Of a stretch of DNA of 64,000 nt, positions 44,795 to 53,937 are shown one piece after another. Each line of letters starts with the position of its first letter. Positions within the stretch are counted from its first letter, which is position 1. Both the position numbers and the translations under genes were made by a program. This DNA is from UBA2779 sp965232615 (GTDB taxonomy: Bacteria; Spirochaetota; Spirochaetia; DSM-2461), in NCBI GenBank assembly GCA_965232615.1, contig OZ246985.1, positions 558,001-622,000 of the forward strand, read 5' to 3'. Below the pieces are notes generated by a model. The model ran no database searches. It had not been told where the DNA came from and was given only the letters and a program-made list of their open reading frames with translations.

Positions 44795-47674
44795 TTAAAA
44801 AGCCCTCACCGCACGAACACATTCATCGAGGCCCTTGGCGTAGTAGTTGAACTGGCCGCCACTGGAGAAGCTCTGTAACCACGCGGAGGAACTGGCCTCT
44901 GAAGAAGACCAGTAGTAGTCAGACGCGAAACCTCCAACGGTAGTCCTCTGCTTATACAACTCATTCAGTTCATCTTTGGAAGGTAGAAACCAGTCATCAT
45001 GGCCGCCCAGCACTAAATCATAACAGATTTTCGCCGCATAGTTTCCTGAACCGAGTTTATTGACTATCTTCTCCGTATTGGCCTTGCCGCTCCCTATAGC
45101 CGTGGATGTTCCCCCCACTGTAGCTCTCTTTCCTCCCCATTGAACTTTACCCTGATCCGATGGGGCCCATTGAACTTTACCCTGATCCGATGGGGCCGCT
45201 TCCAGAAAACGCCAGCCGCCGGAATAACTCCCCTTGTCGTAGAACACTATCCCTCCGGCGGGGCCGGTGTCGCCTACAGCATACTCAATTATAATAGAAG
45301 CAACCTCACTCCAGACCCCAAAATGCCCGTTTCCATCCACGGCCCTCACCCGCCAGTAGTGGGTTTGTCCACTTTTCAACGGCTTTGCGGGAGAGTAGGC
45401 GCCGCGGTTTCCTCGGCGGGAGACAACCCCAACAGGAGAAGCCTTTCTCACCCCTCCCCGGCTGCTTGCCATCTGCACCTGGTAACCCGCCGCCCCGGAG
45501 GCGGCTTTCCAGCTCAAGGTTGGCGTGGTATCATCGGTTCTACTTTTGTCTGCCGGGGAGAGGCCCTCTACGGCCAGTCCCAGTCGGTCAGTGTCGGCCC
45601 TGCCCCACCGCCGCTCCAGCCCCTGGGGAGAGGCGGCGGCAGAGGCGTTCACCCCGGAGCGCAGGGCGATGGAGAACACGCGTTTCTCTCCCCCGGGCCA
45701 GCGGAATTCCGCCCGCAAAGCCCCGGACGCGCTGCCCGCGGGCAGGGGATACACCAGGGGCGTGGAGCCGATGAGCTTGCCCCCGACCCAAACCTCCGCT
45801 TTTTCCGTGTCCGATTCCAGCCTCACCACGGCGGCCAAAGGCTCCGCCCTGCCTGCCGTGCTTACCACCATTCCCTCTTCGATTCGGGAGGATCGGGCCA
45901 GCTCCCTGTCATTCTCCAACAGGTTCACCACCCTTACTTTGGTGGGCTTCAGCGTCCATATATCGGGATAGATCTGCTCAACGGTGTAGGTAATCTCCCC
46001 GGCCAGGCCCCCGGACTGGTCGGCGCTGTAGATGCGGAAGTACTCCTCCCCCAGGGCCTTGCGCTCCCGGCTCTTCAGCTTAAGGGACACCGGCGCGGCG
46101 AAGGTGAACCGCTCGTCCTTGCCTTGCACCTTCAGGGGAAAAACCTTGGTTTCGGCATCGAAGCGGGCCATCTTAACCTCGACGGCGTTCATATCCAGGG
46201 TGAACTGGCTGCCGTTAAGCTCTCTTTTCTGTTGACCCAGTTCCTTTCTCAGGTCTGCCAGTTCCTCCCGCCGGGCCTTGCTTTGCTCGGCCTTCCTGGC
46301 CTTGAGATCCGCCTGCCACTCGGTTCTGGCTTCGGCCTTCAGCCCCGCGATGTGGGCCTCGTATTCCTTCTGGGTCTCAAAGGGCTGTTTGGGATTGTCC
46401 TTCTCGATGGCCGCCTCCCTCTCGGCGATGATGCCGTTCATCTTCTCTTCCAGGCTCACCGCCATGGCGTCGAAGCGGCCGTTGATGTCGGCAATGGTCT
46501 TGCTGAGGCTGACGATGGCCTCGAATTGGTCCCACACACCCTGGCTCTCTCCGTCCCGGCGGCGCAGTTCTTCCAGTTCCTTGCGCCGCTTTTCGGCCTG
46601 CTGGCTTAAGTTGACCCGCTGGGCGGCCAGTTGGGTTTCCATCTGACGGCGCAGGGCATCGTCGGCCCGGCTCCGTTCCAGGGCCTGGCGGGCCTTGGCC
46701 TCGATTTCCGATAGCTGCTCGGCCTGCAGGCGCTTGGCGGCCTCCGCCGCCCTGGCCCGCCGCTCTTCGGCCTTAAGCCGCTTCTTCTCGGCCTCGGAAT
46801 CGGCGGCGGCCAATTGCTTCTGGATGCGGGCAATATCCGCCTCCAGGGCGGACAGTTCCTGGCCCACCGCTCCGGCGCGGGCGCTCAGGTCGCTCAAAGC
46901 TTCGGCATCCCCGAGATACACCTCCCCTGTATAGGAAACATTGAACCAGGGAATCTGCTTGCCGCCGGTCAGTTCCTGCACCGTGCCGTTCACCTGCCGC
47001 ATCATAGCGCTCACCTCCAGCCCCGGCGTGGCCGCGTGCTGGATGAAGGCCCTGGTAAACGGGCTGTTCCGCTCCCGCCCGTCGGCGGCCACCTCTCCCG
47101 GACTGGTGGCAAAGACAATCATGCTCCGGCCGCCGCCGCTCATCGCCGCCAGTCCCCGTCCTCCGGAACTGCGGCTCTTGAAGAAGGGATTGTCCCGGCA
47201 GGCATCCAGCACCACCATGTTGAAGGCCGCCCGGCTCTTCTCCAGTCCCAGAGTCACCCTCTCCAGGCTCACCCCCTGGTCCAGAAGCTGGTATTCGTCC
47301 TCGATTCTTGCATTCACCGGAATGATGTAGTTGATTCCCTCGTGCTCCACCCCGTGGCCGGCGTAATAAAAGAGGGCCACTTCTGTCCCTTTCTGGGCAG
47401 CCCTGGCCTGAAACTCGTCCACCGCCTGCCGTATCCTTCCTTTGTTGGCATCCAAAACCCTGGTTACAGCGAAGCCCAGATTCTCCAGCGTCGCCCCGAT
47501 GTCCTGGGCGTCGTTGATAGGATTCACCAATCCCTGAACATGCTCATACGCGCTGTTGCCTATCACCAGGGCCACCCGCTCCTGCCCAAAGACGGGCATT
47601 GCCAAAATTGTCAAAAACGCCGCCATCGCGGCCCAAATCTTTCGGGTGCCGCCCGCTATTTTCACATCAGCCAT
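44795..47674 (-). CDS. Caspase-like protein with coiled coil, PEGA/FN3-like and C-terminal DUF1566 domain
   Basis: 959 residues; AGGAG lies about 8 nt before ATG 47674. A signal peptide (~1-30) precedes a C14 caspase-like domain (~31-270) beginning RVALVIGNSAYEHV. The catalytic pair is His107 in FYYAGHGVE and Cys159 in VVLDACRDNPF. Residues ~280-500 are a highly charged coiled coil. Then come a beta region (~500-640), a PEGA-like segment (KAEVWVGGKLIGSTPL), a fibronectin-like domain (TPTLSWKAASGAAGYQVQM) and a DUF1566 module (VGDTGPAGGIVFYD, DDWFLPSKDELNELY, YYWSSSE) ending VRAVRAF. A protease fused to a lectin-like module suggests a sensor-effector on the exported side of the membrane (inference). 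Substrate unknown. Higher GC than its neighbours in the coiled-coil part. Confidence 0.88.
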   Translation of the reverse strand: MADVKIAGGTRKIWAAMAAFLTILAMPVFGQERVALVIGNSAYEHVQGLVNPINDAQDIGATLENLGFAVTRVLDANKGRIRQAVDEFQARAAQKGTEVALFYYAGHGVEHEGINYIIPVNARIEDEYQLLDQGVSLERVTLGLEKSRAAFNMVVLDACRDNPFFKSRSSGGRGLAAMSGGGRSMIVFATSPGEVAADGRERNSPFTRAFIQHAATPGLEVSAMMRQVNGTVQELTGGKQIPWFNVSYTGEVYLGDAEALSDLSARAGAVGQELSALEADIARIQKQLAAADSEAEKKRLKAEERRARAAEAAKRLQAEQLSEIEAKARQALERSRADDALRRQMETQLAAQRVNLSQQAEKRRKELEELRRRDGESQGVWDQFEAIVSLSKTIADINGRFDAMAVSLEEKMNGIIAEREAAIEKDNPKQPFETQKEYEAHIAGLKAEARTEWQADLKARKAEQSKARREELADLRKELGQQKRELNGSQFTLDMNAVEVKMARFDAETKVFPLKVQGKDERFTFAAPVSLKLKSRERKALGEEYFRIYSADQSGGLAGEITYTVEQIYPDIWTLKPTKVRVVNLLENDRELARSSRIEEGMVVSTAGRAEPLAAVVRLESDTEKAEVWVGGKLIGSTPLVYPLPAGSASGALRAEFRWPGGEKRVFSIALRSGVNASAAASPQGLERRWGRADTDRLGLAVEGLSPADKSRTDDTTPTLSWKAASGAAGYQVQMASSRGGVRKASPVGVVSRRGNRGAYSPAKPLKSGQTHYWRVRAVDGNGHFGVWSEVASIIIEYAVGDTGPAGGIVFYDKGSYSGGWRFLEAAPSDQGKVQWAPSDQGKVQWGGKRATVGGTSTAIGSGKANTEKIVNKLGSGNYAAKICYDLVLGGHDDWFLPSKDELNELYKQRTTVGGFASDYYWSSSEASSSAWLQSFSSGGQFNYYAKGLDECVRAVRAF
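45136..45195. repeat. 30-bp tandem duplication inside the DUF1566 domain
   Basis: The 30-bp unit beginning CCCATTGAACTTTACCCTGA is present twice head to tail (45136-45165, 45166-45195), adding ten residues (PSDQGKVQW repeated) to the caspase protein. The paralogue at 190-1635 has a single, diverged version (APSDLSVTYKW). Looks like a recent slippage event. Confidence 0.9.
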
Positions 47675-47736
47675 GTAAAATCTCCTATGGTTTAATACGT
47701 CTGAATTGTAATAAAATCCCTCACAATTCGCAAGAT

Positions 47737-48477
47737 TTGTATTTTTTTGTTTTTTGGGGCATTACCCTGCACCCGCCGATAGGCGGGCTCAGGGTCGGGC
47801 TGTTCGGGGGTTCCGAGTTTGATGCATTGAAACGGCGGGCCGTTGCCTGGGATGACGGTGAGGTCATTTGGGCCGGACCGGCGCCGTTTGACTCGAATAT
47901 ATCCGGTGAGCAGGTGATTGCTGTCGAGCACGAGAATGGTTTTCGCACCTTCTACAAAGGAGTGCAAGGCCGTCCGAATCTTGAGAGAACTGTTATCCAG
48001 GGTGATTGGCTGGGCTATGCGAATGATGTGCACTGGGCGTTTCATATTGTCGACACACGGCGCTCACGCATCGTCAATCCTGTGTATCTGCTTCCATCCT
48101 GGGAAGACGATGAGGTTATTTCAGGGTTCAAGGTATTTTTCATGCAAGACAACAGGAGGGTGGAACTTGTCAAGGACCTTACCCTTATAGCCGGTCAATG
48201 GTCCTTGGCTATTGAAGGCAGAATTCCTATGGAAATATCGCTCTACTGGGCGGGTGAGAATCTCGTTTCCATACGGTTTGAATCTCTTTCGGAAAAAGAT
48301 GACATTGTCGTCATGAAAACCCCGACACCGGTCACATACAATCAGGTCTATGATGAAAAAGGGAGGCTGGTACTGAGGAATATCACATTCAGCCCCGGTA
48401 CTGGGACACTGGAACTGAGAACGGGCAATGCCAGGAACAAGATCAGGTCGTGGAATCTTACCATCCAGGCCGAATGA
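47737..48477 (+). CDS. Degenerate M23/LytM-like protein, 5' end uncertain
   Basis: Up to ~246 residues from a TTG at 47737; the true start could be later or the gene may be 5'-truncated. The region VAWDDGEVIWAGPAPF, QVIAVEHENGFRTFYKGV, VIQGDWLGYANDVHWAFHIVD and NPVYLL follows the M23 peptidase fold strand by strand, but the Zn ligands (HxxxD and HLH) are not conserved, so it is probably not an active metallopeptidase. A strong hairpin ACCCTG..CCCGCC-GATA-GGCGGG..CAGGGT (47762-47793) lies near the 5' end. Ten bp upstream of the methyltransferase gene, so likely co-transcribed. Confidence 0.5.
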   Translation: MYFFVFWGITLHPPIGGLRVGLFGGSEFDALKRRAVAWDDGEVIWAGPAPFDSNISGEQVIAVEHENGFRTFYKGVQGRPNLERTVIQGDWLGYANDVHWAFHIVDTRRSRIVNPVYLLPSWEDDEVISGFKVFFMQDNRRVELVKDLTLIAGQWSLAIEGRIPMEISLYWAGENLVSIRFESLSEKDDIVVMKTPTPVTYNQVYDEKGRLVLRNITFSPGTGTLELRTGNARNKIRSWNLTIQAE

Positions 48478-48487
48478 CAGGCACCTT

Positions 48488-49327
48488 ATGAAAACCTATT
48501 CAAAGGCCCCTTCCATTCACGAAACACAGGAAACAGCCCATTGCCCTCTATGCGGGAGGAATCAATTCTCCGAACGGTGGAGAGAGCAAGGCACCCGGTT
48601 TGTTACCTGCCCCTGCGGGCTGGTCTTGCAGAATCCCCGTCCAATATCCAGGGACTTAGCGGCCAGATATGATGAGGAATACTTCCAGTACGAGATAGCG
48701 AATGAGGAGAATTTCTTCCATCTCATGCTGCTGGGACTAAAAGACGCGTCCTTTTTTCAAACCATAGTTCCATCTCTGCCGTCTATCAACAGAATCCTGG
48801 ACATCGGCTGCGCCACAGGCCGTCTACTGAGCCATTTCAAGTCCTTGGGATGGGAAACCGGCGGTGTCGAACTCTGCGCCGAGTCCGCCGCATACGGCAA
48901 TGAGAAATATGGTGTGGGGATACTGAAGGGAGACTTATGCGATATGAGTTTCCCTGACGGCCATTTCTCAGTCGTGCATGCCTCTCACCTCATTGAACAT
49001 GTTGATAACCCGGCAGCCTTCACACTGGAGGTTGCCCGGATAACCGCTAACGGCGGTGTATTTATCTGCATTACTCCGGCGATCGACGGTTTTCAGGCGC
49101 GGCTCTTTGGCTGCAAATGGCGCTCTGCAATACCAGACCATGTCACATTGTTCAGCAAGAAGACTCTCAGACGCCTACTGCACAATGCCGGTTTCACAGT
49201 TGAAACCGCCAGAACCTGGGGCGGTCTTGCGGCGGGGACGGCGCCGCCATGGCTGAAAAACCTCATCGATCGGTGGGTGAAGGTTCTCGGTTGGGGAGAT
49301 GTCATGCTGATGGTCGCACGAAAATAA
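48488..49327 (+). CDS. Zinc-ribbon class I SAM-dependent methyltransferase
   Basis: 279 residues from ATG 48488. The N-terminal zinc ribbon is CPLCG...CPCG. The Rossmann SAM-binding motif ILDIGCATGRLLSHF follows, with a motif II region VVHASHLIEHVDNP. The C-terminal part (HVTLFSKKTLRRLLHNAGF) is typical of Methyltransf_23-type enzymes acting on small molecules, glycans or lipids. Substrate unknown. Confidence 0.8.
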   Translation: MKTYSKAPSIHETQETAHCPLCGRNQFSERWREQGTRFVTCPCGLVLQNPRPISRDLAARYDEEYFQYEIANEENFFHLMLLGLKDASFFQTIVPSLPSINRILDIGCATGRLLSHFKSLGWETGGVELCAESAAYGNEKYGVGILKGDLCDMSFPDGHFSVVHASHLIEHVDNPAAFTLEVARITANGGVFICITPAIDGFQARLFGCKWRSAIPDHVTLFSKKTLRRLLHNAGFTVETARTWGGLAAGTAPPWLKNLIDRWVKVLGWGDVMLMVARK

Positions 49328-49498
49328 CCGCGTCGGCTTCATTTCATGCAGGCTGATGGATGGATCTTCTGATTAACTAAAAAATGTGAACCACAAATAC
49401 CGCCCCAATGCTTTTCAACCACAGATGAACACGGGCGGAATTCTTACGGTGGATTGCACCTGGGGCTCTCGTGTGCTGTACACAACAGATTACTAAAT

Positions 49499-49762
49499 AG
49501 GGCTTGCTTAAAAAGTCATAATCTATAGATTTTCAAGGAAAAAGCCTGTTACAAATGCTTTAGAGCAGCCTTGCTATCTATTCTTGAAAAAACAGGTGCA
49601 AGGGAAATGCGGAAAATGGCTCAAAACCCTTGCACCTGGGTAATAGCAGAAATCGAAATTCCCCCGAAGTTTCTCAAATCATTGCATTCTGGCTCACTTA
49701 TAATCCAGTTTTGATTCATTATACTGGTATTCAGAGTCAAAATACTTTTTCAGCAAGCCCTA
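49499..49762. mobile_element. 264-bp MITE related to the neighbouring IS
   Basis: Begins TAGGGCTTGCTTAAAAAGTC and ends ACTTTTTCAGCAAGCCCTA, the same termini as the IS at 49974-51559, and shares its inner AGGTGCAAG...CTTGCAC inverted pair. It has no transposase. TA is present at both outer ends. Probably an internally deleted derivative mobilised in trans. Confidence 0.75.
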
Positions 49763-49973
49763 GATACAGAAACATTTATTATAATATACATCGACAGATA
49801 CCGTTTGTCCACTGCCTGCAGGAAATTTGTGCGGGGGAGTTTTGAGTTCAGGGATAAACAACAGCGGCATATAGCACCGGAATCCTGTCTGTGCTGCGTT
49901 CACCGCACAGGCTGATAATCCACAACTCACAACTTAATGATGCGCTGCCTGAAGAAGCGCCAGCAATTCTATG

Positions 49974-51559
49974 TAGGGCTTGCTGAAAAAGTAGTAACTA
50001 TTGATTTACAAAAGAATTAACTGCTAGTAGAATAGTATCAGGTGCAAGCATAATCTTTAGATTGTACTGAAACCCTTGCACTTGGGAGAGAACAATGTAT
50101 AAGTATATGGAGTCAAATCAACAGAAACTGTTCGATTTCTATCTTCCGTTTGGAGGACACCTTAACGCCGATAATCGATGGGCGGTGTTAAGTAACAAAA
50201 TCCCCTGGCATGAGCTTGAATCAGAATACGACAAGCATTTTTCTCCGGATGAGGGAGCCCCTGCGAAAAATATAAGGGAATCTTTAGGGGCCCTTCTGAT
50301 AAAAGAAAAACTTCAAGTTTCTGACAGGAAATTAGTTGAACAGGTAAGGGAGAATCCTTACCTGCAGTATTTTCCCGGTTACGAAAGATACTCTGATGAG
50401 GCGCCTTTTTCCGCTTCTCTGCTTCCTTCCTTTCGTGCTCGCTGCAGCGGTGTTTTTCTTGGTAAACTAAATGAAATTCTCTTTCGGGAATATCAGGATT
50501 ATCTTAAAAAAAACGCCGCAAGACAGCAAGAAAACAGAAGAAAATGAAGTAGAGAACAGAGGGAAGCTCATTATTGACGCCACATGCTGTCCCGCAGATA
50601 TTCGTTATCCGACTGATGTCTCACTGCTCAATGAAGGCCGAGAAAAATGCGGGAAGATCATTGACAAACTGTATATAGCCGTAAAAGCACAAGGGATTAA
50701 GAAACCTCGGGACTGCCGCCAGAATGGTCATCGGGATTTTCTTGAATATGTCAAGAAACGGAAACCTGGGATGAAGGCAGGACGAAGTGCCGTCAGGAAG
50801 CAGCTACAGTACCTTAAGCGAGATCTGAAGTACATCAAATGTCTTCTGGGTTATGCTGGACACGATAAAATCAGTCCCGACGTATGGCGTCAGATCCATG
50901 TTATTGAAGAACTCTATAACCAACAGCACGAAATGTGGAACAACCATCTTCAAAGGTGTGATAATCGTATAGTCAGCATAAATCAGCCTCATGTGAGGCC
51001 AATTGTAAGAGGCAAAGCGGGAACTCCCGTAGAATTCGGCGCTAAGATTTCTGTAAGTCTGATTGATGGATTCTGCTTCATAGATCGACTCTCATGGGAC
51101 AATTACAATGAATCGTCGGAACTTAAGACTCAGATAGAATTGTATAAGAAAAGATATGGCTGTTATCCCGAGTCGGTTCATGCGGACAAGATTTATCTTA
51201 CAAGGGATAACCGGAACTTATGTCGTGATACATACCATTGCCTGTTATCGGGAAAATCACTTGGACGCCCCAAAAAGGAAACCGACAAAAATCGTAAGGA
51301 GCTGTTGCGGGAAAAGAAAATAAGAAATCAGGATTATGTTGATCGAATTGCATTAGAAGGACGATTCGGTGTTGGTAAAAGACGATATGGGATGGGTAAA
51401 ATAAAAGCGAAGTTGGCAGTTACCAGTGAATGTGAGATACAAATCACGGCCATCGTTATGAACTTGGATCAAATGGTAGAAGATGAGATAAGAGCGATTA
51501 AGGAAACCTATAAAAGCCGTAGGAAGAAGGTGGCGTGATGACTTTTTAAGCAAGCCCTA
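49974..51559 (+). mobile_element. IS5/IS1182-like insertion sequence
   Basis: About 1.59 kb with terminal inverted repeats TAGGGCTTGCTGAAAAAGT (49974) and ACTTTTTAAGCAAGCCCTA (ending 51559), enclosing one transposase split by a frameshift. The right terminus matches the MITE's left terminus at 49499 better than its own left end, suggesting mixing between copies. Confidence 0.85.
50095..51538 (+). CDS. IS5/IS1182-type transposase with frameshift at an A8 tract
   Basis: Frame one (50095-50547) gives the DUF772-like N-terminus: WAVLSNKIPWHELESEYDKHF, GAPAKNIRESLGALLIKEKL and VEQVRENPYLQYFPGY. Frame two (open from 50471, ending 51538) gives the catalytic part: LIIDATCCPADIRYPTD with the catalytic Asp, ESVHADKIYLTRDNR and the C-terminal GRFGVGKRRYGMGKIKAKL. 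The two meet at CTTAAAAAAAACG (A8, around 50504-50513): removing one A fuses them in frame. This could be transcriptional slippage that regulates the transposase or a simple mutation. Confidence 0.85.
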
Positions 51560-51767
51560 ATTATGAGACAATGCGCTAACTTTACATAATCCGAAGCTAT
51601 TGATAAGATAAAAATCCAGTTGAAGAATTTTTTTAGCTAAAAGGAGTAGATATGATAAAAGAAGAACATAAACAATTGCTCTTATTCCTCCAATATGGCA
51701 GTATAAGAACAATAAATATACACGGTTGCCGGGCTTGTAATTGCCCGCAGAAAAACAAGGAGAAACC

Positions 51768-52710
51768 ATGAAAAAATTATTAGTTATTGCTGTTGTGTCA
51801 TTTTTTCTATCTGGTTGTTTAACTCTCTCAAATAACAAGAGGGAGGAACCATGAAGAACTTATGAATTGGTAAATACAGAAGGTAAAATAATGAAAGATT
51901 TTTTTATTGTAAATTCTGATTATCAAAAATCTGATTTTGAACCTTCAAGATATTCTATGATTATAGCTGCGGCCTCACTAATGAGTGAATTGCAAATAAT
52001 AAATGATCTGGATAATGAAAGTAAAATATCTTTTCTGGAAATGTTTGTCACAAATCTCCCTGATACAGATAGCATGAAAGAAATTATTATTCCCAATTTA
52101 AAAAAGGATCAGGATGCATATTTTTTTATAGCACCTTATACAAGTAAGGATGGTACTTTCATGTATCAAATTGAGACAAACATTCCAATTTCCAGCATTA
52201 CAGATGAAGATTTGAGAAGTTATTATAAGCTAGAATTGGATAGAAATTATTTTATAAGAGAAATTCCAGCCCGTTGGGTGGGTGTAATGTTTTTAGAAAT
52301 CAATAAAGACAAAATATTTTATCAAGGTGTATCATATCCAAATTTTTGTAGTCCATTAGTCGTTCATGGAGATGGAATTGGACCGGATAAATATTTGCAA
52401 AAACTATTGGATCAAAATACAGATATTGACAAAATAACAGATGAATTAATTGATGTAACGAATCAGCTTTTTGAAGCCCATGCCAATGAAACGGATGAAA
52501 AAAAAGTTGAGTCAATGAATAGGTTGCGAATAATACGCTAATATATCGTTTGCGTATTATTCGTTTTTACAAGGTAAGATTGAAGAATCAAAGAAATATT
52601 TAGATAAATCTAATGAAGTTAAATTAAATACTGATGCTGGTCCAAGAATAATAAATTTAACGGAAGTTGAAACTAATGCCATTGAAATTGATGGAGTGTT
52701 CAAAAAGTAA
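51768..52710 (+). pseudogene. Lipoprotein gene with in-frame TGA and a downstream frameshift
   Basis: Starts with AAGGAG and ATG 51768 and a good lipoprotein signal (MKKLLVIAVVSFFLSGC). After 28 codons there is TGA at 51852-51854. The same frame continues directly (RTYELVNTEGKIMKDFFIVN...) to 52541, a 224-codon open stretch with no known family. A further coding-like tail in another frame follows (ANISFAYYSFLQGKIEESKK..., ending EIDGVFKK) to 52710. One stop and one frameshift therefore break a ~310-residue lipoprotein. The central part could still be translated from ATG 51891 (upstream AAGG) as a shorter cytoplasmic product. Confidence 0.6.
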
Positions 52711-52775
52711 AGTTAAAGTATTTGCGAGCAACAGCGCACAGCAGCAGGGGAAAAGAGCAGGCCGGAAACGGAATG

Positions 52776-52795
52776 GGTTTTTAGAGGTGCCCTTA
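52776..52795. repeat. Solo element terminus (GGGCACCTCTAAA type)
   Basis: GGTTTTTAGAGGTGCCCTTA is a clean copy of the dispersed terminus, oriented as the right end of an element lying to its left. No matching left end is near. The nearest opposite-facing copy is at 57851. Confidence 0.7.
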
Positions 52796-52970
52796 ATTGA
52801 GATCAGATCAAATTAAATTAAGGCAATGAGTACAGACAAAAACAACAAATTTAAGCGAATTGGCATCTTTCATGATGGAGACTATTTTCTGAAAGTTAGT
52901 AACTACTATGCATATGGGCACATGCGCAAGTAATGAATAACTGAGCCCGGAATAGTATAAAAAATATTTT

Positions 52971-53084
52971 GTCATTAGAACAATGCAGGAATTATTAGGA
53001 CATAAAAATGTGGAGACTACAATGATTTATACTCATGTAATCAATCAAAAGGGGAAAGGTGTTAGAAGCCCGGCAGATTTTTAG
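52971..53084 (+). pseudogene. Integron integrase (IntI) C-terminal remnant
   Basis: 37 codons reading VIRTMQELLGHKNVETTMIY, then THVINQKGKGVRSPADF and TAG. The LLGH-x-x-V-x-TTMIYTHV block with the catalytic His and Tyr is tyrosine-recombinase box II, and the GVRSP-x-D ending is typical of IntI rather than phage integrases. Everything upstream is missing. The cassette array begins about 140 bp downstream, on the same strand. Confidence 0.8.
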
Positions 53085-53226
53085 TTTAGGTTGCCAATAT
53101 GAGCAACATATACAAGTCTATAAACAAGGAGAAATGATGATTAAATTCAATAATAGTAAACAAATAATATTTAACAAACAACATAGTTTAGGTAGTCATA
53201 AAGAGCAACCTTTGCTTTTTTCATTA

Positions 53227-53248
53227 GTACACCTAATCTTATGTTATG
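53227..53248 (+). other. attI/attC-like recombination end, copy 2
   Basis: Identical for 22 nt to 33962-33983. Lies between the IntI remnant and the first cassette gene (ATG 53275), which is where an attI insertion point would be expected. Confidence 0.55.
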
Positions 53249-53274
53249 TGTAGAAAAACAATATAAGGAATAGA

Positions 53275-53936
53275 ATGGCAAAGAATTTTCAAGACGATGA
53301 CAGAGAAGAAGCTATGATTGCCCTGTTTGATCTGTATAAAGATGAGACAGAGGGACGTTCAGGTGTAGATGCTTTTTTAAAAAAATTGATGGAAAGATTA
53401 TTCCATTTGAATTGAAAACGACATCGCAAGGTTCTGTTACCACGGTAAGAGACTTTGGGCCAGAACATGTCCGAAAATGGAATAACAAACATTGGCTCAT
53501 AGGTTTTTTTGTAAAAGGTAGAGAATATTATAAGTATGGCTCTCCCTCCATGATGGCAGACTGGATTAATAACAAAGAAAAATACATTGCACCAGATTTC
53601 AAATTGGCAGAGCTTGTGCCGGCAAAAATAAAACTTGAAGATATGTATCAAATTATAGGTAAAAAAACTATTTACACATATGATGATGCCAAGGCTATTC
53701 AAAAAATGCAGTACAAAAAAGAAAAATATTCGCAGTTACAAGATTTGGATCAAGGATATAGCCCCATAAGAATGCTTGAAATAGTCAAAAATCGGGCGCA
53801 GTATTTAATAGAAAGAGGAAGCACCTTAAATAATCCGCATATTCCTTTTAGTTATTTTGAAGGATGGACAGAAATCACGGCTAATCATGCTGAACAATTA
53901 CGTAATATGGTTCGAGATTATCTGAAGGAATTATAA
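53275..53936 (+). CDS. Type II restriction endonuclease, frameshifted at a T6A7 tract
   Basis: Frame one starts at ATG 53275 (MAKNFQDDDREEAMIALFDL...) and would stop at 53413. A -1 shift within TTTTTTAAAAAAA (53373-53385) continues as KKIDGKIIPFELKTTSQGSV..., with a D...ELK catalytic motif of PD-(D/E)XK nucleases, to the stop at 53936. The intact protein would be ~220 residues. Its stop is followed at once by the cytosine methyltransferase gene, confirming a restriction-modification pair. The homopolymer could be a genuine off-switch (phase variation), a programmed -1 slip on A-AAA-AAA, or a mutation. Recognition site unknown. Confidence 0.7.
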
Positions 53937-53937
53937 A

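Noticed and set aside
45140..46609. 489-codon open frame antisense to the caspase gene
   Set aside because: It is opposite a gene with clear domains, its translation is low-complexity (Gly/Pro/Leu/Arg-rich) and results from the GC-rich coiled-coil coding sequence.
51653..51706. Short frame after AAAGGAGTAG
   Set aside because: Good ribosome site but only 17 codons with no conservation evidence.
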